DNA of 64,000 nt, taken from positions 62,001-126,000 of the forward strand of contig NZ_FRAC01000020.1 in the NCBI RefSeq assembly GCF_900142215.1. The letters run 5' to 3'. Source of the DNA: Anaerocolumna jejuensis DSM 15929 (lineage in GTDB: Bacteria; Bacillota; Clostridia; Lachnospirales; Lachnospiraceae). The notes beneath the pieces are model-generated. The model saw only the letters and a list, made by a program, of their open reading frames with translations. It was not told the origin of the DNA and ran no database searches. Within the stretch, counting starts at the first letter, position 1. Every line of letters begins with the position of its first letter. A program made the translations under genes and the position numbers. Shown here piece after piece: positions 1-7,617 of this stretch.

Positions 1-93
1 TTGTCAGAGAATGACAGCGGTTTTATTATTATGGTGAAAGGTGTCAGAATTGCAATTAATAAAAATCTGGCATCTAAAATTATGGTGGCATAG
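1..93 (+). CDS. FeoA-family protein, C-terminal part only (5' end outside window)
   Basis: The frame is open from base 1 to a TAG at 91-93 and gives 30 residues. They resemble the last strands of the SH3-like FeoA fold: a run with MVKGVRIAIN followed by NLASKIMV. FeoA proteins are small cytoplasmic partners of the FeoB ferrous iron transporter. The next gene is a complete FeoA starting 12 bases downstream, so this is the first of two tandem FeoA genes in a feoA-feoA-feoB operon, an arrangement seen in clostridia. The start and N-terminal half cannot be seen. Confidence 0.75.
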   Translation: MSENDSGFIIMVKGVRIAINKNLASKIMVA

Positions 94-105
94 GAGGGGG
101 ACAGG

Positions 106-330
106 ATGACTTTAAGAGACTTAAAACCGGGTCAGGCCGGTACTGTAGTCAGTATCGGAGAGAAAGGGCCGTTAAAACGCAGAATTATGGATATGGGTAT
201 TACACGGGGTGTCGCTATAAAGGTAGTAAAGGTCGCACCCTTGGGAGATCCAATAGAAATTAATATAAGAGGATATGAATTAAGCCTAAGAAAAGATGAG
301 GCAGCACAAATAGAAGTTAGTGTGAAATAA
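106..330 (+). CDS. feoA: FeoA family ferrous iron transport protein
   Basis: A 74-residue protein, the usual FeoA length, preceded by a strong GGAGGGGG ribosome binding site. It shows the SH3-like FeoA pattern: an N-terminal LRDLKPGQAGTVVSI, a central RRIMDMGITRG, and a C-terminal EINIRGYELSLRKDEAAQI. FeoA is thought to bind or modulate the cytoplasmic G domain of FeoB. It lies between a first FeoA fragment and feoB. The last codons and the stop fall inside the left arm of a 9-bp hairpin (320-344) belonging to a repeat family found elsewhere in the window, so the C-terminus may have been remodelled by repeat insertion. The family call is secure; the mechanistic role is known only for relatives. 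Confidence 0.93.
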   Translation: MTLRDLKPGQAGTVVSIGEKGPLKRRIMDMGITRGVAIKVVKVAPLGDPIEINIRGYELSLRKDEAAQIEVSVK

Positions 331-482
331 AAGACATTTCACACCCTGATTTATGGCAGTGCCACATCTGCAAGCAGATGCGGCATGCAATGGGAGCTAG
401 TATGAATTATTGAGAAGCATAATTCATACACAAATATGTGCTGGCGCCCATATTTGCGGCGCGTTGGCAGCATGGAGGATTA
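318..482 (+). repeat. Cluster of palindromic repeats between feoA and feoB
   Basis: Four hairpins lie in succession. (1) Arms 320-328/336-344, GTGTGAAAT with ATTTCACAC, overlap the feoA stop. (2) 361-384 has a 7-bp perfect core CATCTGC/GCAGATG plus an outer GCC/GGC, with flanks GCAGT on the left and ATGCAATGGGA on the right. (3) Arms 400-410/419-429 are GTATGAATTAT/ATAATTCATAC, 11 bp perfect. (4) Arms 431-438/449-456 are CAAATATG/CATATTTG, followed by CATGGAGGATTAG at 470-482. Hairpins 1 and 3 match repeats at 41141 and 43183; hairpin 2 shares flanks with repeats near 27.5 and 42.5 kb. None has a clear U-tract. They probably shape mRNA stability between feoA and feoB or are remnants of a mobile repeat. 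Confidence 0.75.
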
Positions 483-520
483 GTATAGGATAAAGGCTTC
501 ATCATGGGAGGATATTGAAA

Positions 521-2677
521 ATGAAAGTTAAAATTGCTTTAGCGGGTAATCCCAACAGTGGTAAAACTACCATGTTCAATGATTTGACTGGCAGTACCCA
601 ATATGTTGGCAACTGGCCCGGTGTTACGGTAGAAAAGAAGGAAGGTATTCTGAAGGGGCAGAAGGAAGTTATCATTCAGGATCTGCCTGGTATCTATTCC
701 CTTTCTCCCTATACACTGGAAGAAGTGGTTGCCAGAGGCTATCTGATTAACGAAAAGCCGGATGCCATTATTAATATTATAGATGCTTCAAACATCGAGA
801 GAAATCTTTATCTGAGCACACAGCTTCTGGAGCTTGGAATACCTGTGGTAATGGCTCTTAATATGATTGATGTGGTCCGCAAGAACGGGGATACCATAGA
901 TATACAGAAGCTGAAAGAGCTGCTGGGATGTGAAATTGTTGAGACTTCTGCATTAAAAGGAATTGGCTCCAAGGAAGTGGCTCAAAAAGCCGTTGAGCTG
1001 GCGAATGCAAAAAAAGCGGCAGCACCGAAGCATACTTTTGGCACGGGAGTAGAAGATGCTCTGACCAAGATTGAAAATACAGTCAAAGGTAAAACCGGCA
1101 ATCTTAATGAACGCTGGCTTGCCATTAAGCTTTTGGAACAGGATGAAAAGGTTATGGAGGAGCTTTCACTGGATGGCGGAACGCTGAAAGCGGTAACGGA
1201 CATTGTGAAGGAATGCGAAGACAGCCTGCAGGACGACGGAGAAAGCATCATAACCAATGAGAGATACAATTACATAAGCAAAATAATGAAGCAGGCAGTG
1301 CATAAGAAGAACAGGACGCAAAAGAGCGCGACTGATAAAATTGATGCCATAGTTACCAACAGATGGCTTGCACTTCCGATTTTTGCTGTTGTTATGTTTC
1401 TCGTTTATTATATTTCCATTTCCACCATAGGAAGTATTGCAACCGATTGGGTCAATGATGTATTGTTCGGCGAAATCATACCTCCTGCCGTAGGAGGCTT
1501 CCTAGATAACATCGGAACTGCTGCCTGGCTGAATTCTCTTATTTTAGATGGTATTATAGCCGGTGTAGGCGCTGTTCTTGGCTTCCTGCCTCAGATGATG
1601 GTACTGTTCCTTTGCCTGGCTTTCCTGGAAGATTGCGGCTATATGGCGAGAATTGCCTTTATTATGGACCGTATATTCCGTAAATTCGGGTTATCCGGTA
1701 AATCCTTTATTCCCATCCTTATCGGAACAGGATGCGGTGTTCCGGGAATCATGGCGACTCGTACCATTGAGAACGAGCATGACCGGAGAATGACTATTAT
1801 TACAACAACCTTTATTCCCTGCAGTGCAAAGCTTCCTATTATTGCGCTGATAGCAGGTGCTTTGTTCCCTGGCTCCTCCCTTATAGCTCCTTCCGCATAC
1901 TTTGTGGGTATGGCAGCGATTATTGTATCCGGTATTTTATTAAAGAAAACAAGAATGTTTTCCGGTGATCCTTCACCTTTTATTATGGAATTACCTTCCT
2001 ATCATATTCCTGGACTTAAGAGCATATTGATCCATGTTTGGGACCGTTCCAAAGCTTTTATTAAAAAGGCTTCTACAATTATCCTTCTTGCAACGGTTCT
2101 GGTTTGGTTCTTAGGCACCTTTAACTGGAAATTACAAATGGTAGATACGGAATCATCCATTCTGGCAACCATCGGAAAGGTAATAGCACCTATCTTTATT
2201 CCTATGGGATGGGGCAACTGGAAAGCTGCAGTAGCAACAGTAACAGGATTAATTGCTAAGGAAAATGTAGTTGGTACCTTTGGTATTCTCTATGGCTTTG
2301 CCGATGCGGGAGAGAATGGCGGTGCCTTCTGGAAGAGCCTTCAGGGTGAATTTTCACAGCTTTCCGCTTACAGCTTCCTGATTTTCAACCTCCTTTGCGC
2401 TCCCTGCTTTGCTGCTATCGGTGCGGTAAGAAGTGAAATGGGCTCTGCAAAATGGACACTTTTCTCCGTGGGATATCAGACACTATTTGCTTATGCTGTA
2501 GCAACAGCCGTATTCCAGGTAGGAAGCTTGATTTCCGGCAAAGGATTTCATGCAGGAACAGCAGTAGGACTCCTTTTAATCTTATTACTGGTTTATCTTC
2601 TGGTACGCAGGCCCAGTGAGGCAAAAGATAAAAATATAAAAACAAAATCAGCTGTAAATGCAGGCAAGACTGTCTAA
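521..2677 (+). CDS. feoB: Ferrous iron transporter FeoB
   Basis: A 718-residue inner-membrane Fe(II) transporter. The N-terminal cytoplasmic G domain has G1 GNPNSGKTT (residues 9-17), G3 DLPG and G4 NMID. It is followed by a helical GDI-like region and, from about residue 275, a polytopic core with the two inverted Gate regions. The segment GTGCGVPGIMATRTIE carries the conserved gating cysteine. Length is near the family norm. ATG 521 is preferred over the in-frame TTG at 515 because GGGAGG at 506-511 leaves only 3 bases to the TTG but 9 to the ATG. It follows tandem feoA genes and precedes a FeoB-associated Cys-rich peptide, a standard clostridial feo layout. Control by the nearby Fur-family protein is likely but inferred. 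Confidence 0.97.
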   Translation: MKVKIALAGNPNSGKTTMFNDLTGSTQYVGNWPGVTVEKKEGILKGQKEVIIQDLPGIYSLSPYTLEEVVARGYLINEKPDAIINIIDASNIERNLYLSTQLLELGIPVVMALNMIDVVRKNGDTIDIQKLKELLGCEIVETSALKGIGSKEVAQKAVELANAKKAAAPKHTFGTGVEDALTKIENTVKGKTGNLNERWLAIKLLEQDEKVMEELSLDGGTLKAVTDIVKECEDSLQDDGESIITNERYNYISKIMKQAVHKKNRTQKSATDKIDAIVTNRWLALPIFAVVMFLVYYISISTIGSIATDWVNDVLFGEIIPPAVGGFLDNIGTAAWLNSLILDGIIAGVGAVLGFLPQMMVLFLCLAFLEDCGYMARIAFIMDRIFRKFGLSGKSFIPILIGTGCGVPGIMATRTIENEHDRRMTIITTTFIPCSAKLPIIALIAGALFPGSSLIAPSAYFVGMAAIIVSGILLKKTRMFSGDPSPFIMELPSYHIPGLKSILIHVWDRSKAFIKKASTIILLATVLVWFLGTFNWKLQMVDTESSILATIGKVIAPIFIPMGWGNWKAAVATVTGLIAKENVVGTFGILYGFADAGENGGAFWKSLQGEFSQLSAYSFLIFNLLCAPCFAAIGAVRSEMGSAKWTLFSVGYQTLFAYAVATAVFQVGSLISGKGFHAGTAVGLLLILLLVYLLVRRPSEAKDKNIKTKSAVNAGKTV

Positions 2678-2748
2678 GAATAGTTTGTAGCTTATTGTTA
2701 TTGTTTTAGGTTACCGGTTTACTTCCGGTATCCGGAAAAGAGGTTTGT

Positions 2749-2895
2749 ATGATAGCAAATATAATCGTTGGTATTATCGTGTTTGGCGGTATAGGGTTCT
2801 CCGCCTATAAGACCATAAAGTCAAAAAAAGAAGGCACCAGCTGTGGGTGCGGCTGCTCCGGCTGCAGCAAGGCAGCTGATTCCTGTAAGAAATAA
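2749..2895 (+). CDS. FeoB-associated Cys-rich membrane peptide
   Basis: A 48-residue peptide. Residues 4-19 form one hydrophobic helix (IIVGIIVFGGIGFSAY), followed by a short basic stretch and a cysteine-rich tail with C32, C34, C36, C39 and C46. This matches the small FeoB-associated Cys-rich membrane protein family found just after feoB in many Firmicutes. It starts 71 bases after feoB with a weak AAAAGAGG binding site. Its role is not settled; the cysteines suggest metal or thiol chemistry near the FeoB pore. Confidence 0.85.
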   Translation: MIANIIVGIIVFGGIGFSAYKTIKSKKEGTSCGCGCSGCSKAADSCKK

Positions 2896-2911
2896 ACGTA
2901 TTTAAGCAATT

Positions 2912-2949
2912 GGCCTTTTACCAATGAAATATTGGCAGAGGCCTTTTGC
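2912..2949 (+). terminator. Probable terminator of the feo operon
   Basis: A composite hairpin: outer arms GGCCT (2912-2916) and AGGCC (2939-2943), inner arms CCAAT and ATTGG, then a T-rich run beginning TTTTGCTG. It lies just after the Cys-rich peptide. The U-tract is short, so some readthrough into the Fur-like gene is possible. Confidence 0.55.
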
Positions 2950-3018
2950 TGATTGTTATTGATGAAAAATGCAGCAGCCGACTGGTCCTAAAACATGTGC
3001 AGGAATGGAGGAGTACTT

Positions 3019-3558
3019 ATGAATACGACAACTGAGAAAGATACAGTCTTAGCTAAATTTCATAAAAAAGAACTCATTATCGACCAGCTTAGAAGGAAAA
3101 AGTTCCGTATTACGGAGCAAAGACGGTTATTAATTGATGTTATTTTAGAGGATGAATGTTCCAGCTGCAAGGAAATATATTATAAAGCAGTAAAGAAAGA
3201 TCCTACCGTTGGAATTGCCACGGTCTACAGAATGGTCAAGACACTGGAAGATTTGGGAGTTATTAATAGAAAGAATCTCTACCAGATAGACTATATAAAT
3301 TTGAATCTGGAAGAAGAGCAGGTGCTTTTCATAGATGAAAAGTCGGATAAAACCGTTAAAGTAAAAAAAGGGCTATGGTTTACGGAATTACAGAGGACCT
3401 TAGCCGCACAGGGGATTGATGATATAGAGAATATTACGGTATTGATTAAAAACCGGAAAAACGAGGAAGAGTATTGTGAGGATGAGTTATTTGATTCATG
3501 CAGCTGTTCCAATACTGCCTGTAAGTATCACTGTAAAAAACGAGATAAATTGGCCTGA
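3019..3558 (+). CDS. Atypical Fur-family transcriptional regulator
   Basis: A 179-residue protein. The first half is a clear Fur winged-helix domain: LRRKKFRITEQRRLLIDVIL, then PTVGIATVYRMVKTLEDLGVI. The second half lacks the His-rich metal-binding motif (HHDH-type) and the CxxC pairs of standard Fur, Zur and PerR. It ends instead in a Cys/His cluster at C153, C161, C163, C168, H171 and C172. A CSSC pair sits where Fur usually has an HxxAEEIY motif. ATG 3019 is chosen because GGAGGAG lies 5-11 bases upstream, whereas the in-frame ATG at 2995 has none. Position right after the feo operon suggests iron-linked control of feo, but the altered sensor half means the signal could be iron, a thiol or redox state. 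Confidence 0.85.
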   Translation: MNTTTEKDTVLAKFHKKELIIDQLRRKKFRITEQRRLLIDVILEDECSSCKEIYYKAVKKDPTVGIATVYRMVKTLEDLGVINRKNLYQIDYINLNLEEEQVLFIDEKSDKTVKVKKGLWFTELQRTLAAQGIDDIENITVLIKNRKNEEEYCEDELFDSCSCSNTACKYHCKKRDKLA

Positions 3559-3609
3559 TTTCAAATTTGAGTAAAGCAGGCGTTAAATATGCAGTTAAAT
3601 AAAATAAGA

Positions 3610-3637
3610 AAAGCTGTTACAGGCAGCTTTTTTTATT
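3610..3637 (+). terminator. Rho-independent terminator after the Fur-like gene
   Basis: AAAGCTG (3610-3616) and CAGCTTT (3624-3630) form a 7-bp perfect stem with a 7-base loop, followed directly by a T-rich run (TTTTATTTTATTTTTTT). Confidence 0.85.
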
Positions 3638-3657
3638 TTATTTTTTTATAAAAGTAC

Positions 3658-3695
3658 TTGACACAAAGATAATTACAGCGTACTATGTATATAGT
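3658..3695 (+). promoter_or_regulatory. Sigma-A-type promoter with overlapping inverted repeat, GntR-ABC operon
   Basis: TTGACA at 3658-3663 and TACTAT at 3681-3686 are 17 bp apart. An inverted repeat ACTAT-GTAT-ATAGT (3682-3695) overlaps the -10 box and probable start site, where a repressor would block transcription. YtrA-type GntR proteins usually repress their own ABC operon, so autoregulation is likely (inference). The leader at 3738-3755 also holds a five-codon ORF (MIYYS) behind AAAGGGAG, perhaps a leader peptide or chance. Confidence 0.7.
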
Positions 3696-3795
3696 TCACT
3701 AGTAACATAACAAACAATAAAACAAAGGGAGTGTTTTATGATTTACTATTCTTAATAAAAGCCAAAAGTAGGGTAAAGAGAGAAGAGAGGTATAT

Positions 3796-4176
3796 ATGGA
3801 ATTTGATAATAATATCCCAATTTATATTCAGGTTATACATGATATCAAAAAAGATATTGTAACAGGAAAACTTGCTTTGGGAGATAAGATGATTTCAGGA
3901 AGGGATCTGGCATTAATGTATAAGATCAATCCCAATACGGCAAGCCGCATATACCGTGAGCTGGAGGCTCAGGAGATATGCTTTACCAAAAGAGGACTGG
4001 GTACTTTTGTAACCGAAGATAAGGAAAGAATATGTAATATAAGAAAAGACATGGCAAATGACCTGCTGGAACAGTTTATTTCAGGAATGTCCAACTTGGG
4101 GCTGCAGAAGGATGAAATATTTTCAATGCTGGAAGAGAAGTATCAAAAATTTGATATAACAGAAAATGTTAAATAA
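3796..4176 (+). CDS. GntR family regulator, YtrA type
   Basis: A 126-residue cytoplasmic regulator. Residues 1-75 are a GntR winged helix (IPIYIQVIHDIKKDIVTGKL, then GRDLALMYKINPNTASRIYRELE), and a short helical tail of about 50 residues replaces a ligand domain. This is the YtrA subfamily architecture, typically a repressor of a neighbouring ABC transporter that responds to cell-envelope or antibiotic stress. The ATPase gene starts 14 bases after its stop, and the operon promoter carries a candidate operator at 3682-3695. The inducer cannot be read from the sequence. Confidence 0.92.
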   Translation: MEFDNNIPIYIQVIHDIKKDIVTGKLALGDKMISGRDLALMYKINPNTASRIYRELEAQEICFTKRGLGTFVTEDKERICNIRKDMANDLLEQFISGMSNLGLQKDEIFSMLEEKYQKFDITENVK

Positions 4177-4190
4177 TAGGAGGGACTACT

Positions 4191-4880
4191 ATGTTATTGG
4201 AATGTAACGGACTGGTAAAAAAGTATATGTCAAAGACAGCTGTAGATAATCTGACTTTGAATATTGAAAGAGGGAAGATATACGCTCTCTTGGGACCAAA
4301 TGGGAGTGGTAAGACTACTTTCATGAAGATAGCTGCCGGATTGGTAAAACCCAACAGCGGAAGCATAACCTTTTGCGGAAACCCCATCGGTGTGGAATCA
4401 AAGAAAAGAGTTGCCTATATGTCAACAGAGCCCTTTTTCTACAATTATATGACCATTGATGATGTGGGGAAATATTATCAGGATTTCTTTGAAGATTTTG
4501 ATATGAAAAGATATGATGTACTGCTTGAAAGAATGGAATTAAATAAGAGAGATCATGCAAAGGCATTGTCCTCCGGCCTTGCTGCAAAGCTAAAAATAGC
4601 TGCTACATTGGCACGCAAGTCAGAGCTTTATATGCTGGATGAACCTTTGAACGGAATCGATATTATTTCAAGAGAAAGAGTAATGACAACAATACTGGAA
4701 ACTGCAGGAGATGAAAATACAATTATAATCTCCAGCCATCTGGTAGATGAGCTTGAAAAAGTAGTAGATAATGCTGTTTTTGTTAAAAAAGGTGGAATTG
4801 TTCTGGAAGGCTCAGCAGAGCAGCTTAGAGAAAGCCATAACAAATCCATGGTGGAATTATACAAAGAGATTTACGCATAG
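4191..4880 (+). CDS. ABC transporter ATP-binding protein (YtrB-like)
   Basis: A 229-residue ATPase. Walker A is GPNGSGKTT (about residues 35-43), the signature is degenerate (LSSGLAAKLKIA in place of LSGGQ), Walker B is LYMLDEPLNGID, and the switch His lies in IIISSHL. The degenerate signature is common in YtrB/CcmA-like ATPases of small antibiotic-response exporters. It has an AGGAGGGAC binding site and is followed 13 bases later by its membrane partner. The substrate is unknown. Confidence 0.93.
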   Translation: MLLECNGLVKKYMSKTAVDNLTLNIERGKIYALLGPNGSGKTTFMKIAAGLVKPNSGSITFCGNPIGVESKKRVAYMSTEPFFYNYMTIDDVGKYYQDFFEDFDMKRYDVLLERMELNKRDHAKALSSGLAAKLKIAATLARKSELYMLDEPLNGIDIISRERVMTTILETAGDENTIIISSHLVDELEKVVDNAVFVKKGGIVLEGSAEQLRESHNKSMVELYKEIYA

Positions 4881-4893
4881 GGAGGGGTATGAA

Positions 4894-5646
4894 ATGTTGA
4901 AGTTAATGAAATATGAATTGAGAAAGCAGGCTTTTTCCAAGCTGATTATTTTAATTGTTGCAATGCTGGGTGAGCTGATATTTTTTACCGGCTTAATCCT
5001 GGATCATCAGAATACCATGGGGCTTGCCATTGGACTGCTTAGTATGTTTACCATGGGAGCAATGTTCTTTATTGCTTTTGAATCCATTATTACTTATCAT
5101 AACGATCTGAAGCAAAAGCAAAGCTACATGCTCTTTCTGACACCAAGAAGCACCTATAGCATCGTAGGAGCCAAGGTTATAAGCTCCGGATTACAGATAA
5201 TACTAGCAGGCTTGGGATTTGCATTAATATTTGCAGTGGATGGGGCAGCATTATTGGCAAGATATTCCTCCATCAAAGAAATAAGAGATTTGATACGTCA
5301 TTTTTTCAGTATGCAGTACAATATCGATATTGACAGTAAATTAGTAGTCCTGGTGATTCTGACACTGTTAATTTCCTGGATCAGTACGATAACACTTGCT
5401 TATTTTTCCATTACCCTTAGCACAACTTTCCTGGCAGATAAGAAAGGAAAGGGATTTATAAGCTTTTTAATATTCATATTACTGGAGTTTGTAATTGCTA
5501 AGCTTACAGATTTAATTACCGGTATTCCAAATTTATCCCGGAGTGAAGGCGATGTCCTGCTGTTAAGTATCGTGTTCTATGCGGTTATGACTGCCGTCAC
5601 TTATCTGGCAACAGCATGGATGTTAGATAAAAAGGTCAGTGTATAA
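4894..5646 (+). CDS. ABC transporter permease (ABC-2 like)
   Basis: A 250-residue membrane protein with about six hydrophobic segments (near residues 20-40, 48-70, 90-110, 145-165, 185-205 and 220-240). It is the membrane half of the exporter encoded with the preceding ATPase. ATG 4894 follows GGAGGGG by 6 bases; the longer frame from 4771 would run inside the ATPase gene and has no binding site. No close family signature beyond ABC-2-type permeases was recognised. Confidence 0.85.
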   Translation: MLKLMKYELRKQAFSKLIILIVAMLGELIFFTGLILDHQNTMGLAIGLLSMFTMGAMFFIAFESIITYHNDLKQKQSYMLFLTPRSTYSIVGAKVISSGLQIILAGLGFALIFAVDGAALLARYSSIKEIRDLIRHFFSMQYNIDIDSKLVVLVILTLLISWISTITLAYFSITLSTTFLADKKGKGFISFLIFILLEFVIAKLTDLITGIPNLSRSEGDVLLLSIVFYAVMTAVTYLATAWMLDKKVSV

Positions 5647-5654
5647 ACGGACAT

Positions 5655-5681
5655 AAAAAAAATCCCCTTAAGGGGATTTTT
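5655..5681. terminator. Bidirectional rho-independent terminator
   Basis: AAAAAAATCCCCTT and AAGGGGATTTTTTT form a near-perfect palindrome with poly-A on one side and poly-T on the other. It terminates the ABC operon on the plus strand and the convergent gene ending at 5682 on the minus strand. Confidence 0.92.
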
Positions 5682-5996
5682 TTATATTGTAACAACATCT
5701 CCAAAGGGTAATTTACCGATTTCCTCTTCAATAAGCTTTAAAATCGCTTCCGCATAATCCTTTACTTCCAACTGTTTTCTTTTTATGTCAAAGTATATAA
5801 TCTCGAAAGGTATACTGCCTAACAACTCTCCCTTAGATAGTAGAATGACCTCTCTGTTTTTGTAATCTAAAGTAATAGGTTTAGCAGTGGAAGTGAAAGG
5901 AATATCACCAATACATAATTTAAAGATGACTTCTTTCATTAAATCAGCCTCATCCTTATAACCATCGGACACACTAAGATTATCCATAAAATTCAT
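5682..5996 (-). CDS. Conserved-looking hypothetical protein
   Basis: A 104-residue soluble acidic protein of mixed alpha/beta pattern: a beta-rich centre (PITLDYKNREVILL, GSIPFEIIYFDIKRKQLEV) and a C-terminal helix. No family was recognised. Start ATG 5996 is chosen because AAAGGG (spaced 7 bases) precedes it; the 16 extra residues of the frame beginning at 6044 would cover the binding site. It is monocistronic and convergent with the ABC operon across a shared terminator. Confidence 0.65.
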   Translation of the reverse strand: MNFMDNLSVSDGYKDEADLMKEVIFKLCIGDIPFTSTAKPITLDYKNREVILLSKGELLGSIPFEIIYFDIKRKQLEVKDYAEAILKLIEEEIGKLPFGDVVTI

Positions 5997-6382
5997 ATTA
6001 ACACCCTTTCTCCTTTTTTCTTCATAATATACTATGCTTTTCAAAATAATGCAATAGATTTATGAACTTTTTGTAAAATATGATAAATAAAAAATAAAAT
6101 AGGAAGAACAATTGAATATATTGTCAAATGAAAATGCAGGAAAATCGAAGAAAGAAAGATGATAGGATTTATAGGTAATGGGATTGACAAAATCAGCTGT
6201 TATCAGTATGATAAGTTTCGTACGTTATGAATGCAGAAGATTGAAAAGCTTAACGGCTGATTTATAGAAATACCCGAATTCACTAGCTTCTGTAAGATGG
6301 AAGTTTAAAGAACAATTTTTACACTCAAGAATGTGCCAGCGGACAAAAGTTTGCAGGTTTTGAGAAAGGTATGGTTATTTAG
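5997..6382. other. Intergenic region between divergent genes
   Basis: AT-rich, 386 bases, no convincing coding frame. It holds the promoter at 6184-6212 and leaves a leader of about 160 bases before the cysteine desulfurase gene. No known riboswitch signature was recognised in that leader. Confidence 0.6.
6184..6212 (+). promoter_or_regulatory. Sigma-A-type promoter for the desulfurase operon
   Basis: TTGACA (6184-6189), a 17-bp spacer and TATGAT (6207-6212). It is correctly oriented for the cysteine desulfurase gene at 6383. Confidence 0.72.
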
Positions 6383-7492
6383 ATGATATATTTAGATTAT
6401 GCGGCACATACACCGGTATGTGATGAGGTATTAAAGTCCTTTGTAGAAGCGGCAGAAGGATTCCCAGGCAATCCCAACTCTCCCCATACGCCAGGTGTTT
6501 TGGCAAAGAAACGATTGGATGAGGCAACAGGGAATATAGCAGCAATGCTCTCTGCCAAAGCAGAGGAGATTATTTATACCTCCGGTGCCAGTGAATCCAA
6601 TAATTTAGCGATAAAAGGCATAGCAAAAAGCTATCAAAGATATGGAAAGCACATTATTACCTCCTTTTTGGAGCATGCATCTGTCACAGGTCCCGTTGCG
6701 GCACTGAAAAACGAAGGCTATGAGGTGGATTTTGTCAATATCGGAAGAGATGGCAGTATCGATCTGGAGCATTTAAAGGAGCTGTTACGGGAGGATACCA
6801 TTTTGGTGTCCATTGCCTATGTTGACAGTGAAATCGGAGTCATCCAGCCTATTGACAAAATATATGAGCTGGTTAAGACAAAGCCCCATTGCTTTTTACA
6901 TGTGGATGCCACCCAGGCAGTAGGCAAGATACCCGTTGCCTTTCATAACATGGATTTGCTGACGTTATCAGGACATAAGATATATGGAATAACCGGAAGC
7001 GGTGCACTGTTAAAAAAAGAGCAGATAATGCTGGAGCCTCTGATACACGGAGGGCTTAGCACCACAAGCTTTCGAAGCGGTACTCCGGCCCTTGCCCTTT
7101 GCGTATCATTGGAAAAGGCTCTGGCATATACAACAGGACATCTTAATGAGTTTTATGAAGGGGTAAAGGAAAAGAACCTGCAGCTGCGAAAGGTATTAAA
7201 AGAGAATAAAAATATTATTATTAACACACCGGAAGATGGCTCCCCCTTTATCATTAACCTAAGCCTGAAGGGTGTTAACACCAATGCCCTGCAGGCAGCC
7301 CTTGACGAGGAGGGAATCTGTGTGGCAACGAAATCTGCCTGCTGTGCAGTTAATACGGTCTCAAAGCCGGTCTATGCCATGACGAAGGATAAAAAGCTTG
7401 CTCTAGCTACTCTGCGTATCAGCTTAAGCCACCTGACGACCAATGAAGAGATTGAACGGTTCCTGGAGGTTTTTCTGAAAGGATTGGGGTAA
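6383..7492 (+). CDS. Cysteine desulfurase (NifS/IscS-like, class V aminotransferase)
   Basis: A 369-residue PLP enzyme that removes sulfur from cysteine. The PLP lysine is K199 in LSGHKIYG. The cofactor-binding HVDATQAVGK lies at 173-182, and the persulfide cysteine lies in TKSACC (C320/C321), on a short loop as in NifS-type enzymes. An NPNSPHTPG segment near residue 30 matches the family N-terminus. Length is slightly below the IscS norm of about 400. The next genes are a PP-loop tRNA thiolase-like protein and queA, so the sulfur is probably used for tRNA thiolation rather than Fe-S assembly; no iscU gene is adjacent. The start has only a weak binding site (GAGAAAGG about 14 bases upstream). 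Confidence 0.92.
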   Translation: MIYLDYAAHTPVCDEVLKSFVEAAEGFPGNPNSPHTPGVLAKKRLDEATGNIAAMLSAKAEEIIYTSGASESNNLAIKGIAKSYQRYGKHIITSFLEHASVTGPVAALKNEGYEVDFVNIGRDGSIDLEHLKELLREDTILVSIAYVDSEIGVIQPIDKIYELVKTKPHCFLHVDATQAVGKIPVAFHNMDLLTLSGHKIYGITGSGALLKKEQIMLEPLIHGGLSTTSFRSGTPALALCVSLEKALAYTTGHLNEFYEGVKEKNLQLRKVLKENKNIIINTPEDGSPFIINLSLKGVNTNALQAALDEEGICVATKSACCAVNTVSKPVYAMTKDKKLALATLRISLSHLTTNEEIERFLEVFLKGLG

Positions 7493-7617
7493 GTAAATGG
7501 CAGATGTTATATTGAAGGTCATGAGCTCTTGCTTTATGTCAGCATTATGAGTGAGCATATGTATGGAAAGTGCAGGCATAAAAAACTGGATTTATATAAA
7601 GCAGAAATGAGGTACGT

